Assembly: GCA_020073565.1 (NCBI GenBank)
Contig: JAIQEY010000013.1
Span: forward strand, 60,137-124,136
Origin: Terriglobia bacterium
Lineage (GTDB): Bacteria; Acidobacteriota; Terriglobia; Terriglobales; Acidobacteriaceae
DNA: 64,000 nucleotides
Reading direction: 5' to 3'
Part shown: piece by piece, positions 1 through 8,176 of the stretch
Numbering within the stretch: position 1 is the stretch's first letter
Layout of the letters: each line of letters opens with the position of its first letter
Notes under the pieces: model-generated
Told to the model about the DNA's origin: nothing
Seen by the model: only the letters and a program-made list of their open reading frames with translations
Databases searched by the model: none
Program-made: the position numbers and the translations under genes

Positions 1-1
1 G

Positions 2-430
2 CGCCTGATGGTTCCCGATGAAAAGAATCTTTGCCTGAGTTTCGAAATCAAGATGTCGGACACGCGCGGCACGGTCAATCTCGCCGTTCCCGCCGTCATC
101 TCGAACGCCCTGCTCAGAAAAATCTCCGCCGACTTGAGTTACCAGCGCCCTCACAGTCCGATCGAGGCGCGCCGCCAGATCGAGAAAAAACTTCTCGACT
201 GCGCGTTCTCCGTCGAACTCTCGCTCCCGCATCTCCACGTGCCATTGCAGTCGCTTGCCGAACTCACTCCCGGCGCGGTGCTCCCATTTTCCAGAAACGC
301 TTCGGCGCCTGCGGTTCTGCAGGTCGAAGAAGTTCGGCTGTGTATGGCCGCGCCCGTACGCGTCAATGCCCGTCGCGCTGCCCGGGTCCTTTCCCTTGAA
401 CCCGCAACCCCACGAACAGGTGAGCCATGA
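2..430 (+). CDS. fliM: Flagellar motor switch protein FliM, 3' end (partial)
   Basis: C-terminal piece of FliM, which with FliG and FliN forms the cytoplasmic C-ring that sets flagellar rotation direction. The open frame runs off the left edge, so the N-terminal CheY-binding part and most of the CheC-like middle domain are missing. The visible part has the typical strand pattern with LSFEIKMSDTRG followed by VNLAVPAVISNALLRK, as in the second half of the FliM middle domain, and then a SpoA-type segment. The stop overlaps the fliN start in an ATGA, so the two are translationally coupled. The family call is confident; the true start is outside the window. Confidence 0.85.
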   Translation, partial: RLMVPDEKNLCLSFEIKMSDTRGTVNLAVPAVISNALLRKISADLSYQRPHSPIEARRQIEKKLLDCAFSVELSLPHLHVPLQSLAELTPGAVLPFSRNASAPAVLQVEEVRLCMAAPVRVNARRAARVLSLEPATPRTGEP

Positions 431-1248
431 CCGAAACTCCTGGCAAAGAACTGACCTCCCAACTGCAAGCCTGGCTGGAAGCCTGGAAGACGTGCACTCA
501 AAATGTGCTCTCCCAGGTCGCCGCTCAAGCTGTCGCTTTTGAAATTGCCCCCGAACCTCTGCCCACGGCCGATTCCGATCTATGGTTCACCATCGTTGCC
601 GGAGGAGCCGTACGCGGCGAAATGTCGCTGCGCCTTCCCTCCACTTCCGGCATGCGCATGGCCCAGAAATTTCTTGGAGAAATTGAGCCTGCCAAGGAAA
701 TCACCGCCGAGCACAAGGAGGGCCTCGAAGAACTTCTCCGCCAGATTGCCGGACTGGCCGCCACCGCCCTCGCTCCCACCGCTGGCGGCGAGATCCAATT
801 CCACGTCGCAGCCTCTTCCGCGCCCTCCTGGTCCTCCGCCTCGACCACCTGCTTCCGCGCTCCCGACAATACCGACGACCCCGTGAGGTTCGAGATCCAG
901 ATCAGCGCCGCCCTTGCCTCAGCCCTGCAGCCGCGTGTCGAACAACCTCCGGCCGCAAAACCAGCGCCCGCGCCCGCCCCCTCCGCCGCCTCGTCTTCAT
1001 CCGCCCGCTATGGACGACTCCTGGACGTCGGACTCGATGTCAAACTGCGCTTTGGCACTCGCCGCATGGTGCTCCGCGACGTGCTCGCGCTCAGCGCCGG
1101 CTTGGTCGTCGAACTCGACAGCCAACTGCGCCAGCCCGTCGACTTGCTCCTCGACGGCCGCGTCATCGCGCAGGGCGAGGTCGTCATCGTAGACGGCAAG
1201 TACGGCCTGCGCGTCACCGACATCCCAGACCCAGCATCTCCTATCTGA
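427..1248 (+). CDS. fliN: Flagellar motor switch protein FliN
   Basis: A 273-residue FliN-type protein of the flagellar C-ring. Residues about 190-268 form the SpoA (surface presentation of antigens) domain, with LLDVGLDVKLRFGTRRM and VDLLLDGRVIAQGEVVIVDG typical of FliN. The N-terminal ~160 residues resemble the CheC/FliM-like region of long FliN (FliY-like) proteins and are joined by a Pro/Ala-rich linker (~165-188). Short FliN proteins are about 100-140 residues, so this is a long version. It overlaps fliM by 4 bases (ATGA). Family assignment is secure; use of fliN rather than fliY is a matter of naming. Confidence 0.88.
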   Translation: MTETPGKELTSQLQAWLEAWKTCTQNVLSQVAAQAVAFEIAPEPLPTADSDLWFTIVAGGAVRGEMSLRLPSTSGMRMAQKFLGEIEPAKEITAEHKEGLEELLRQIAGLAATALAPTAGGEIQFHVAASSAPSWSSASTTCFRAPDNTDDPVRFEIQISAALASALQPRVEQPPAAKPAPAPAPSAASSSSARYGRLLDVGLDVKLRFGTRRMVLRDVLALSAGLVVELDSQLRQPVDLLLDGRVIAQGEVVIVDGKYGLRVTDIPDPASPI

Positions 1249-1338
1249 GCGTCCAGCCCCGAAGGGGCGACCCAGTTTAGCCCCGCGTTTTAACGCGGGG
1301 TCGGATCGGGAAATGGGTCAAGTCCCGGAGGGACGACC
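1249..1338 (-). repeat. Family E inverted repeat, copy 1
   Basis: Between fliN and the next gene. It has the family E layout: an outer pair (CCGAAGGGG / CCGGAGGGACG type ends) flanking an inner perfect stem CCCCGCG / CGCGGGG. Copies in the other orientation lie near 33.8, 42.5 and 48.8 kb. Confidence 0.6.
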
Positions 1339-1402
1339 TACATCTCGCCCACGTTCGAAAGTTGAGAGCGACACGACATCACGAATTCTGGAGAAACGTC
1401 CC

Positions 1403-2353
1403 ATGTCCAACTTCTTCAACCGGCTCACCCGGTCCCGCGACGGGGCCCAACGCAGCCAGCCAAATCGTCCCGGATGCGGTCTCCCCTCCTGCTCCGGTCC
1501 GCAAACATTCTGGCAACGGCTGCACCGACGCCACGCTGGAACCTTCCTTCAAGGCGTCTTCTACTGTCGGCCCGAATGTCTCGAAACAGCGCTCACCGCT
1601 CAGCTCTCCCGCCTGCACGTGCTCGCTCCGGCCGCCCTGCCGCCCAATCGCATTCCCCTCGGTCTGCTCATGGTCGCCCGCGGCAAACTCACCTATAGCG
1701 AAGTGCTGGCCGCTCTCGAGGCCCAGCGCCGCGCCCGCAGCGGCAAAATCGGCGAGTGGATTGAGAAACTAGGCTTCGCCACCGAGCAAGATGTCACCTC
1801 CGCCCTGGCCCTGCAATGGGGATGTCCCGTAGCCTCCTCCTCCGACCCCTCCGCCACCGAAACCGTCAGCCGAATCCCGCTCGCCCTGCTGGAAGCTTTC
1901 CACATGCTCCCGCTGAACTACGCGCCTTCCACCAACACGCTCTACCTCGCCTTCGGAGAGCGCGTCGACCACGCGGTCTTGTACGCCATCGAGAAAATTC
2001 TCGATTGCCGCACCCAGCCTTGTGTCGCTCCCCGTAAGACCATTGCCCGTCACCTCGAGCACCTTCGCCAGCAACCCCGCCCCAGCGACGTAGAATTCGG
2101 CCCTATGAACGACTTCGCCGAAATGAGCCGCATCAGCTCCAGCTACATAGCCCGTCTAAGCCCCGACGAAGTCCGCCTCAGCCGAGTAGGCCGTTTCATC
2201 TGGCTCCACCTGAAAGTCAGCACTTCCGCCACAAATTTGCTATTCCGCCTGAAGACGCAGAGCCAGAGCTCTCAGTTCCTAGTTCTCAGTTCTCAGCAAC
2301 AGCACACCACGGCGAACGCGTATTCTCATGGAGAAATGGGCACTGAGAACTGA
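1403..2353 (+). CDS. MshEN (GspE N-terminal) domain protein
   Basis: About 316 residues from the ATG at 1403, which has GGAG upstream; longer upstream starts read through repeat E. The middle part (IPLGLLMVARGKLTYSEVLAAL, then WIEKLGFATEQDVTSALALQWG) matches the GspE N-terminal / MshEN fold that binds cyclic-di-GMP in type II secretion and pilus ATPases, but there is no ATPase domain. This suggests a stand-alone regulatory or sensor protein; that role is inference. The last ~30 residues (SQSSQFLVLSSQQ and on) are encoded by CTCAGTT-type short repeats, so the native C-terminus has probably been replaced by repeat sequence. It follows the flagellar genes but is separated from them by a repeat. 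Confidence 0.7.
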   Translation: MSNFFNRLTRSRDGAQRSQPNRPGCGLPSCSGPQTFWQRLHRRHAGTFLQGVFYCRPECLETALTAQLSRLHVLAPAALPPNRIPLGLLMVARGKLTYSEVLAALEAQRRARSGKIGEWIEKLGFATEQDVTSALALQWGCPVASSSDPSATETVSRIPLALLEAFHMLPLNYAPSTNTLYLAFGERVDHAVLYAIEKILDCRTQPCVAPRKTIARHLEHLRQQPRPSDVEFGPMNDFAEMSRISSSYIARLSPDEVRLSRVGRFIWLHLKVSTSATNLLFRLKTQSQSSQFLVLSSQQQHTTANAYSHGEMGTEN

Positions 2354-2372
2354 GAACCGGGAACTGAGAACT
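2266..2372. repeat. CTCAGTTC-type short repeats flanking a stop
   Basis: Tandem and inverted copies of a CTCAGTTC / GAACTGAG word (tctcagttcctagttctcagt, then gaactgagaacc and gaactgagaact). They form arms of a possible hairpin that covers the 3' end of the MshEN gene and reaches the end of the convergent permease gene. Similar words recur near 52.65 kb, and related ones near 4.6, 45.1 and 59.9 kb. Confidence 0.6.
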
Positions 2373-2376
2373 ACTA

Positions 2377-3489
2377 TTACAGCGTCCTCTTGAACAACGG
2401 CACCGCCAGAGCCATTGTCAGTACTGCGAAAATCGATAAAAACAACAGATCCGGCACGATAGCTCCCACGCCACTCTCCTTCAGCAACAGCGCTTTGAAC
2501 CCATGCACCGCATACGTGAACGGATCCACTTTCGCGATCGCCCGCAGCCACGCCGGAAACGCCTGTACCGGATAAATCGATCCACTCGGGAAAAACAGCA
2601 GCGTGTTGAGAATCCCAAAGGTCGCGCGCGGCACCAGCGGATCCTCAACCCGCACCATCATCAGGAACATCATGCAATTGAATGCCGACGCCGTGACCAC
2701 GATCATTCCCAACAATCCCAGCATGGTCCACGGATCGAAAATTGTTCCCACGCCCGCAATCAGCGCCCCGATCATGGTAATGACGACTCCCGTCATCACG
2801 CCCTTGATCGCCCCCGCGCCATTCAACCCCAACACCAGCTCTGCCTTGGTAATCGGAGTAACCAGATATCCCTCGTGGATCCCACGCGCTTTGTCATCGA
2901 TGTACAGCATCCCACCGCCGATCATCGCCGACACGAACATCGCCAGCGCGATCGACCCTGGCAGCAGATACTTCATGTACTCGATATACGGATACAGCTC
3001 CACGACATCGAGCGCCGTCTGCCGCAACAGCCGAGGTTCGATGTCGGGTTCATTCAAGGCCGCGGTCACCCCCGTCAGCTTCTCCTGCAGCGTCGCACTC
3101 ATGAAGTTGTCGCTGTTGTCCACAATCAGGGCGATCCGCGGATGGTTCTTTTCGTAGACCATCTTCGAGTACTGCGGAGGAATAATCACGGCGCCCTGAA
3201 TCTTCCCGTCGCGCACGTCTTCTCGCGCCCGCACTTCATCGTCATACGCCACTGCCACAAAGGTCCGCGAGGTCGCGCGCACCGAATCGAACGCCTCCTT
3301 GATCCGGATCGACTGCGTTCCATGGTCTTCGTCGACGATGCCCATTTTGGCGTCGCGGATCTTCCCTCCGAACGCGTTCCCCAGCACAATCAGCTGCACC
3401 AGCGGAAAGATCATCGACACCATCATCAGTGCCGGCGACCGGAAAAACTTGCGCATCTCGCGCTCGATAATGGCCATCGTTCGATTCAT
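2377..3489 (-). CDS. ABC-2 type transporter permease
   Basis: A 370-residue membrane subunit of an ABC exporter. It has an N-terminal membrane segment (about 18-38, ALMMVSMIFPLVQLIVLG), a large soluble loop (about 40-175) as in YbhS/YbhR/YhhJ permeases, then five or so membrane segments to the C-terminus (IALAMFVSAMIGGGM, GVVITMIGALIAGVG, LLFLSIFAVLTMAL). The start overlaps the stop of the upstream ATPase by 4 bases, so the two are co-translated. With the membrane-fusion protein and TetR gene upstream it forms a cassette similar in order to ybiH-ybhGFSR, but with one permease only, which would then work as a homodimer. The substrate cannot be told. Confidence 0.88.
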   Translation of the reverse strand: MNRTMAIIEREMRKFFRSPALMMVSMIFPLVQLIVLGNAFGGKIRDAKMGIVDEDHGTQSIRIKEAFDSVRATSRTFVAVAYDDEVRAREDVRDGKIQGAVIIPPQYSKMVYEKNHPRIALIVDNSDNFMSATLQEKLTGVTAALNEPDIEPRLLRQTALDVVELYPYIEYMKYLLPGSIALAMFVSAMIGGGMLYIDDKARGIHEGYLVTPITKAELVLGLNGAGAIKGVMTGVVITMIGALIAGVGTIFDPWTMLGLLGMIVVTASAFNCMMFLMMVRVEDPLVPRATFGILNTLLFFPSGSIYPVQAFPAWLRAIAKVDPFTYAVHGFKALLLKESGVGAIVPDLLFLSIFAVLTMALAVPLFKRTL

Positions 3490-4565
3490 GGTTGCACCCC
3501 CGGTCTCGGTGGCATCACGAACGAATAAGCCTTCACCAGCTCATCCCGCAACTGCCGTCCCGTGTAGTGGACGAACACATCGTCCAGCGTTGTATTCTGC
3601 ACCGTAAGCGTCCGTACCGTAACGCCCGCCTCCACCGCCATCCCCACCAGGTCCGTCGTAGTCCGCGACCCGTTCCCAGTCAGCACGCGAAACATGCCCG
3701 CGCTCTCGTTCTGCACCGACGTCGCCTCCGGCAGCGCGCGCAGCCTTTGCTCCCAGTCCGCCGGCGGATTGTCGAACTGCACCTCGATCACATTCGACCC
3801 CGGCACGCTCGCCTTCAAAGCCTCCGGCGAATCCAGCGCCACCAACCTTCCGTGATCCACAATCGCAATCCGGTTGCACAGCCGGTCCGCTTCATCCATG
3901 TAGTGCGTAGTGATCAGCACCGTCAACTTGCGCTTCGACTTGATATTGGTCAGCATCTCCCAAACTGCCACTCGCGACACCGGATCGAGCCCCGTGGTCG
4001 GCTCATCCAGAAAAAAAATCTTCGGACTATGCACCAGCCCGCGCGCAATCTCCAGCCGCCGCCGCATGCCGCCCGATAGCGTCTTCGTCTGCGCCTCCCG
4101 CCACTTCGTCAGGTCCACGGTTTCCAGCAGTTCCTCAATCGCCTCCTTTCGGCGTTTTGCAGGGACGTCATACAGCTTCGCGTAGATGGTTAGATTCTCC
4201 TCAACCGTCAAATCCAGATCGCTAGTCAGTGCCTGCGGAATCACTCCAATCGTTCTCCGCGCCGCGTCCGGCTCTTTGCTGACATCATGTCCCGCAATCC
4301 ACGCCGAACCCGCCGTGATCGGAATCAGTGTCGTCATCATCCGGATCAGGGTAGATTTCCCCGCGCCATTGGGCCCGAGCAGGCCGAAGATTTCCCCTTC
4401 CTTCACCTGGAACGAAACATCATCCACCGCGGTGAAGTCGCCGTATTTCTTGACGATGTGCGAAACTTCAATCGCGTTCGCCGCATCCGCCGCCACATCG
4501 TTCTTCACGAACTCCGAAGCCGAAACGCTCGTCCCGTTCACCGCTTTACTTAGTTCTTCACTCAT
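3486..4565 (-). CDS. ABC transporter ATP-binding protein
   Basis: A 359-residue nucleotide-binding subunit energising the adjacent permease. Walker A GPNGAGKS at about 64-71, Q-loop near 111, signature LSGGM at 163-167 and Walker B FFLDEP at 184-189 followed by TTGLDP are all intact. The C-terminal ~110 residues have the extra domain seen in drug/drug-like exporters (YbhF, DrrA, NodI class). The N-terminal ~30 residues are a non-conserved extension. It lies 20 bases after the HlyD-like gene and overlaps the permease. One NBD is present, unlike E. coli YbhF, which has two fused. Confidence 0.9.
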   Translation of the reverse strand: MSEELSKAVNGTSVSASEFVKNDVAADAANAIEVSHIVKKYGDFTAVDDVSFQVKEGEIFGLLGPNGAGKSTLIRMMTTLIPITAGSAWIAGHDVSKEPDAARRTIGVIPQALTSDLDLTVEENLTIYAKLYDVPAKRRKEAIEELLETVDLTKWREAQTKTLSGGMRRRLEIARGLVHSPKIFFLDEPTTGLDPVSRVAVWEMLTNIKSKRKLTVLITTHYMDEADRLCNRIAIVDHGRLVALDSPEALKASVPGSNVIEVQFDNPPADWEQRLRALPEATSVQNESAGMFRVLTGNGSRTTTDLVGMAVEAGVTVRTLTVQNTTLDDVFVHYTGRQLRDELVKAYSFVMPPRPGVQP

Positions 4566-4584
4566 GCTCTTAGCTCTTAGGCTT

Positions 4585-5676
4585 TCACTTCTGCAATCCG
4601 ACTTCTGACTTCTGACTTTCTTTCAACTGCTCCAGCGCCACCAGCACTTCGGCCGTCATCCCCGGCACATATGCTCCCTTAGGATTCTCCAGCCGCACCT
4701 TTAACACGATTGTGCGAATATCCCGCTTCCGCCGCCCCACATCCCGCTGCGTAGCAAACTCGGCTTCGGCCGCTTTATAAAAAACCTTGCCTGGCACCAG
4801 CGTCCCTCCCGGCAGCCGCACCCGCAGCGTGTCGCCAAAACCAATGTGATCCGCGTCCGTCTCCGGAATCGCCGCCCGCACCCACGTGTCCGCGAAATCC
4901 ACCACCGTCACAATCGCTTGCCCCGCATTCACCACTTCGCCTTCGCGCGCCGCCCGCACCAGCACCGTCCCTGTCACCGGCGCGTAGATCTTCGTGTAAC
5001 CGAGTCTCACTTCCGCCTCTTTGAGCTGCGCCTCCGCATTCGCGACCTGTGATCGGTTCGACGCCACCGTGCTCTCGGCCGCATTCGCCTGCTTCGTGCG
5101 CGCGATCGCCGAATTCAAGTCCGCCTGCGCCGCGCTTACCTGATCCTTCAGCGCCTGCACACTCGCCTGCTGCGCTTTCAAATTCGCTTCCGCCTGTACT
5201 TTCTCCATCTCTGACGCCACTCCCGCCTGCGCCAACCCAATAATCCGTCGGCTGTCGCTCTCCACCCGCGTCAAAGTAGCTTCCGCCTGCGCCAGTTGTG
5301 CTCGCGCGGATGCCAGGCGCGCCTGCGTGTTCGCCACATCGCTCGACGTCGATCCCTTCATGGACTGGTGCGTGTATTGGCTCTCGCTCACCTTCGACCG
5401 CAAACTCGAAATCGTCGCCGCCGCCGCGCGCTCCTGCGCTTCCAACTCCGACGGGTCGAGTACTGCGATCAAATCCCCTTGCTTGACCGGTGTTCCTTCC
5501 TCCACCAGCAGCTTCGCAATCCGCCCCTGGATTTGCGGGCTCACCACAATCTGGTTCGCATCCACCGTCCCCACCAGCACCAGATCATTCCCCCGCGGCG
5601 TAGAAAAAAAGTAATACCCCGAAGCAATCGCCACGATAATTCCCAGCAAAATCAAAAATTTATTCCGAGCACTCAT
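4585..5676 (-). CDS. HlyD/YbhG-family membrane-fusion protein
   Basis: Periplasmic adaptor that would link the inner-membrane ABC pump to an outer-membrane channel. One N-terminal membrane anchor (FLILLGIIVAIASGYYFF), a lipoyl-like half (IVVSPQIQGRIAKLLVEEGT), a long Ala/Gln/Glu-rich coiled-coil hairpin (about 70-215) and the returning lipoyl/beta-barrel part (YTKIYAPVTGTVLV). The ATG at 5676 is chosen because GAGGAG lies 7 bases before it; TTG and GTG lie just upstream in frame. The last residues (KESQKSEVGLQK) are encoded by CTTCTGA-type repeats that continue into the gap, so the tail is probably repeat-derived. First gene of the pump operon. Confidence 0.88.
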   Translation of the reverse strand: MSARNKFLILLGIIVAIASGYYFFSTPRGNDLVLVGTVDANQIVVSPQIQGRIAKLLVEEGTPVKQGDLIAVLDPSELEAQERAAAATISSLRSKVSESQYTHQSMKGSTSSDVANTQARLASARAQLAQAEATLTRVESDSRRIIGLAQAGVASEMEKVQAEANLKAQQASVQALKDQVSAAQADLNSAIARTKQANAAESTVASNRSQVANAEAQLKEAEVRLGYTKIYAPVTGTVLVRAAREGEVVNAGQAIVTVVDFADTWVRAAIPETDADHIGFGDTLRVRLPGGTLVPGKVFYKAAEAEFATQRDVGRRKRDIRTIVLKVRLENPKGAYVPGMTAEVLVALEQLKESQKSEVGLQK

Positions 5677-5709
5677 CACCAATCTCCTCGCTGCGAGACA
5701 ACACGAGTT

Positions 5710-5768
5710 GTCATCCTGAGCGGAGTTGTTGCCCGCGCAGCGAGCAACAACGAAGTCGAAGGACCCCT
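5710..5768 (-). repeat. Family D inverted repeat, copy 1
   Basis: Between the TetR and HlyD-like genes. Ends are GTCATCCTGAGCGGAG and CGAAGTCGAAGGACCCC, with an inner stem built on GTTGTTGC / GCAACAAC. The same ends occur in the opposite orientation near 38.04, 52.57 and 54.19 kb. Confidence 0.75.
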
Positions 5769-5792
5769 ACCCCCTCCAGCGCTCTCTCGTTT

Positions 5793-6515
5793 TTAGTTCG
5801 CCGGCGTCGCAAACAGCGCCGCCGAAATAAAATCCAGCACAAACGCCCGCCGCTCCGCGATCCGCTCCGCCGACAACGGATCCGCCTTCATCAGCGTTTT
5901 CATCGCCGGCGCCGCGCTGAAATAGAACACAATCACCGCCACCATCGACGGCAGAAAATCCATCGGATTTACCGCCCGAAACTCTCCCGCCGCAATCCCC
6001 TCATGCAACACCTCACCCAGCTTCTGATAAATCGGGCGAAAATATTCCTTCGCGATGTGTTCCATGTGCGCCGTTCGCTTCCCCGACCGCATCCACTCCG
6101 ACTGCACCACCCGCGGAAAGCGAGGATTCTCTGCTATGTAGTCGAAATACGCGCCCAGATATTGCAGCATCTTCTCGCGCGGTGGCAGCTTGCTCTCCAG
6201 CACCGGCACGACCCGCGCCCGCAGCCCGCTGAACACATGCTCGAGCACCGCTTCGTACAGCGCATCCTTATCCTTGAAGTAGTAGTAGAGCAGCGCCTTG
6301 TTCACCCGCGCCGCCCGGGCAATCGCATCCGTCCGCGCCCCCGCCACTCCATGCTCGGCAAACTCCGCGACCGACGCCTTCAGAATCGCGGCCCGGCTCT
6401 CCTCCGGCTGTCCCCGCGTTCCAAGCCGAGTGCCGCCCAAACGCTTGCTGCCGCCGCCGATGCGAGTCGACGTTGCCATAACTCTGGAACCGGCTCTCGA
6501 TCCCTCTCGCGCCAT
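5793..6515 (-). CDS. TetR-family transcriptional regulator
   Basis: About 240 residues. The N-terminal DNA-binding domain is clear (SRAAILKASVAEFAEHGV, then a helix-turn-helix ending in NKALLYYYFKDKDALYEAVL), followed by a ligand domain (PREKMLQYLGAYFDYIAENPRFPRV) of the YbiH/CecR-like type. It probably represses the efflux operon directly downstream, from which a family D repeat separates it. An Arg/Gly-rich stretch of ~35 residues precedes the HTH; starts at 6515 (ATG) or 6479 (ATG) both work, and neither has a strong ribosome binding site. Confidence 0.88.
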   Translation of the reverse strand: MAREGSRAGSRVMATSTRIGGGSKRLGGTRLGTRGQPEESRAAILKASVAEFAEHGVAGARTDAIARAARVNKALLYYYFKDKDALYEAVLEHVFSGLRARVVPVLESKLPPREKMLQYLGAYFDYIAENPRFPRVVQSEWMRSGKRTAHMEHIAKEYFRPIYQKLGEVLHEGIAAGEFRAVNPMDFLPSMVAVIVFYFSAAPAMKTLMKADPLSAERIAERRAFVLDFISAALFATPAN

Positions 6516-6557
6516 CACGATTTTCTGAGGTTTGCGTTTCAGTTTTCCCTCTCCTAA

Positions 6558-6572
6558 TTAACCAGTTAGTTA
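6558..6572. promoter_or_regulatory. Possible TetR operator
   Basis: TTAACCAGTTAGTTA just upstream of the TetR gene has TAAC/GTTA half sites with internal repetition, like many TetR operators. Position and symmetry are the only support. Confidence 0.35.
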
Positions 6573-6806
6573 CATGATATTCCAATTCACCCCGTTGCGC
6601 AAGTTTGTTCTTACGAATCCTCCAATTTCTCAGTCGTTTAGAACGCAGGAAGCCGCTCTCGTACAACGCACGCTCCCACGCGAGCATCTCAATCGCAAGT
6701 TGCCCGTTCCCTGAATTTAGATTCGGTTTTAGAATAGACCGGCAAGACAGGTACCCGGCCGCCGCTCTCGTCTCAACCCGGAAGAAATTTCAATCAAGGA
6801 GAAACC

Positions 6807-7064
6807 ATGACTCGTAGCATCAGGATTCTTTGCATTGCCCTCCTGTCGATCGCAGGGTTAGTAGCCACATCGGTTCCGGCACGCGCCGATCGCGACGACA
6901 AATGCGAGAGGCGCATCCATCAGGCCGAACAAGATCTGCGCAAAGCCGTCGAGCGCCACGGCGAAAACAGCAAGCAAGCTCACAAGCGCCGCGAGCAGCT
7001 CGAAGAAGCACGGCACCGTTGCGGACGCGATCGTGATCACGATCACGATCACGACCACCACTAA
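6807..7064 (+). CDS. Small secreted protein with Asp/His-rich tail
   Basis: An 85-residue protein with a good ribosome binding site (AAGGAG, 6 bases before ATG). Residues 1-27 are a signal peptide ending ARA, so the mature protein is periplasmic or secreted. The mature part is highly charged and helical (CERRIHQAEQDLRKAVERHG) with two cysteines, and ends in alternating DHDHDHDHH. Such a tail could bind divalent metals; that is inference. I do not recognise a named family. Confidence 0.7.
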   Translation: MTRSIRILCIALLSIAGLVATSVPARADRDDKCERRIHQAEQDLRKAVERHGENSKQAHKRREQLEEARHRCGRDRDHDHDHDHH

Positions 7065-7079
7065 CTACAGCACGCGGTC

Positions 7080-7117
7080 GAGCGGCCCACTTCATTCCGC
7101 TGCACCGTGGGCCGCTC
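7080..7117. terminator. Hairpin between convergent genes
   Basis: Perfect 11-base inverted repeat GAGCGGCCCAC / GTGGGCCGCTC with a 16-base loop, between convergent genes. There is no T-run, so intrinsic termination is uncertain. Confidence 0.45.
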
Positions 7118-7131
7118 GCCAGCCGTGACCT

Positions 7132-8091
7132 TCATTTTTGAGTTGCAGGCGGCTGCGCCAGGTCGGGCACCCGCGCAATGGCCGCCGCATCCGGAGCCTT
7201 GAACGCCAGCTCTTTTGCCAAAAACGCCACCCGCTCCTGCCGCGCCTCCGCATTCAACGCGTGCGGCGCATCATAAAACTTCAGGCTCTTCGGTTCGCTG
7301 ACCACCGCGTAGTACTCCCGCGCCCGCTCCGGCGTCAGAAAATCTTCCTTAGTCGCATACTGCAGAAACACCGAAGCCGGAGCGGCATGCGCCACGTACT
7401 TGCCCTGGTCCAGCCAGGAGTACTTGGCGACAAACGCGTCAAATTTCTCCGCGCCAACCTTTTGGCGAAATTCCTGGAAGTTCTTCGACCTCATGTCCAC
7501 TTCATCGGAGAGGTTTCCAGCCATGAGCACAAAGGTCTTGAAGCGCTTATCGATGCCCGCCACGAATGCACCCGTGACTGCGTTGTAACTGTGCCCGACG
7601 TAAGCAAGCCGCTTGGGATCCACATCGCTGCGCGCCAGCAGCAGGTCCGCGCCCCGCCGGACATCCAAAATCTGTTGCACACGGTGGTCAATCTGGATCT
7701 CGTCCAGCGGTTCGCGAACCGCACCGTAGCCTGGCCGCGCAATCGGACTATCAGCCAGCAACGAGACCACCCCCGACGGCGCCAGCGCAATCGCCTCTTC
7801 CAGAAATTCCTTGCGGTTCAGAAACTCTGACCCATCCTGATACCAGTGTCCCCAGATCACCGCTGCAAACGGCCCCTTTCCCTTAGGCACAACGATGTAT
7901 GCCGGAACGCGTCCCCCCTTGGGACTGGCATACGAGATGTCATGAATCGCCACATCCCCGCGCTGCTCAACTCCCGTCTCCCGAATGTCAAGCGGCGCCT
8001 TCTGGTCGTAATCGAAGTGCTGGAGAAGCGAGGGATCCTGCGCAAACAGAGTCGAGACAAATATGAAGACCGCAGCCACAAGGCGGGTCAT
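7132..8091 (-). CDS. Secreted alpha/beta hydrolase (dienelactone-hydrolase-like)
   Basis: A 319-residue protein with a short signal peptide (about 1-17). The alpha/beta hydrolase fold is visible: an oxyanion-hole region AVIWGHWYQDG, nucleophile elbow GHSYN (Ser near 170), an acid in KEDFLTPERA and the catalytic His in DAPHALN. This matches acyl-peptide or dienelactone hydrolase-like esterases. Substrate unknown. Monocistronic and convergent with the small secreted protein gene. Confidence 0.8.
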   Translation of the reverse strand: MTRLVAAVFIFVSTLFAQDPSLLQHFDYDQKAPLDIRETGVEQRGDVAIHDISYASPKGGRVPAYIVVPKGKGPFAAVIWGHWYQDGSEFLNRKEFLEEAIALAPSGVVSLLADSPIARPGYGAVREPLDEIQIDHRVQQILDVRRGADLLLARSDVDPKRLAYVGHSYNAVTGAFVAGIDKRFKTFVLMAGNLSDEVDMRSKNFQEFRQKVGAEKFDAFVAKYSWLDQGKYVAHAAPASVFLQYATKEDFLTPERAREYYAVVSEPKSLKFYDAPHALNAEARQERVAFLAKELAFKAPDAAAIARVPDLAQPPATQK

Positions 8092-8176
8092 AGAAACCTC
8101 CGAGGACTGCGTGAGATCTTACACCGACTTCCCTCCCGTCAGCGCGGGAGTCGTGAGAGGCAGATCGACCCAGCCT

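Noticed and set aside
2503..3528. Long plus-strand open frame rich in His and Arg over the permease gene
   Set aside because: Antisense shadow of the permease; composition is typical of out-of-frame translation.
7020..7062. CRISPR-like short tandem GATCACGATCAC repeat
   Set aside because: It codes for the DHDHDH tail of a small secreted protein; no spacer-repeat structure. No CRISPR array was seen anywhere.
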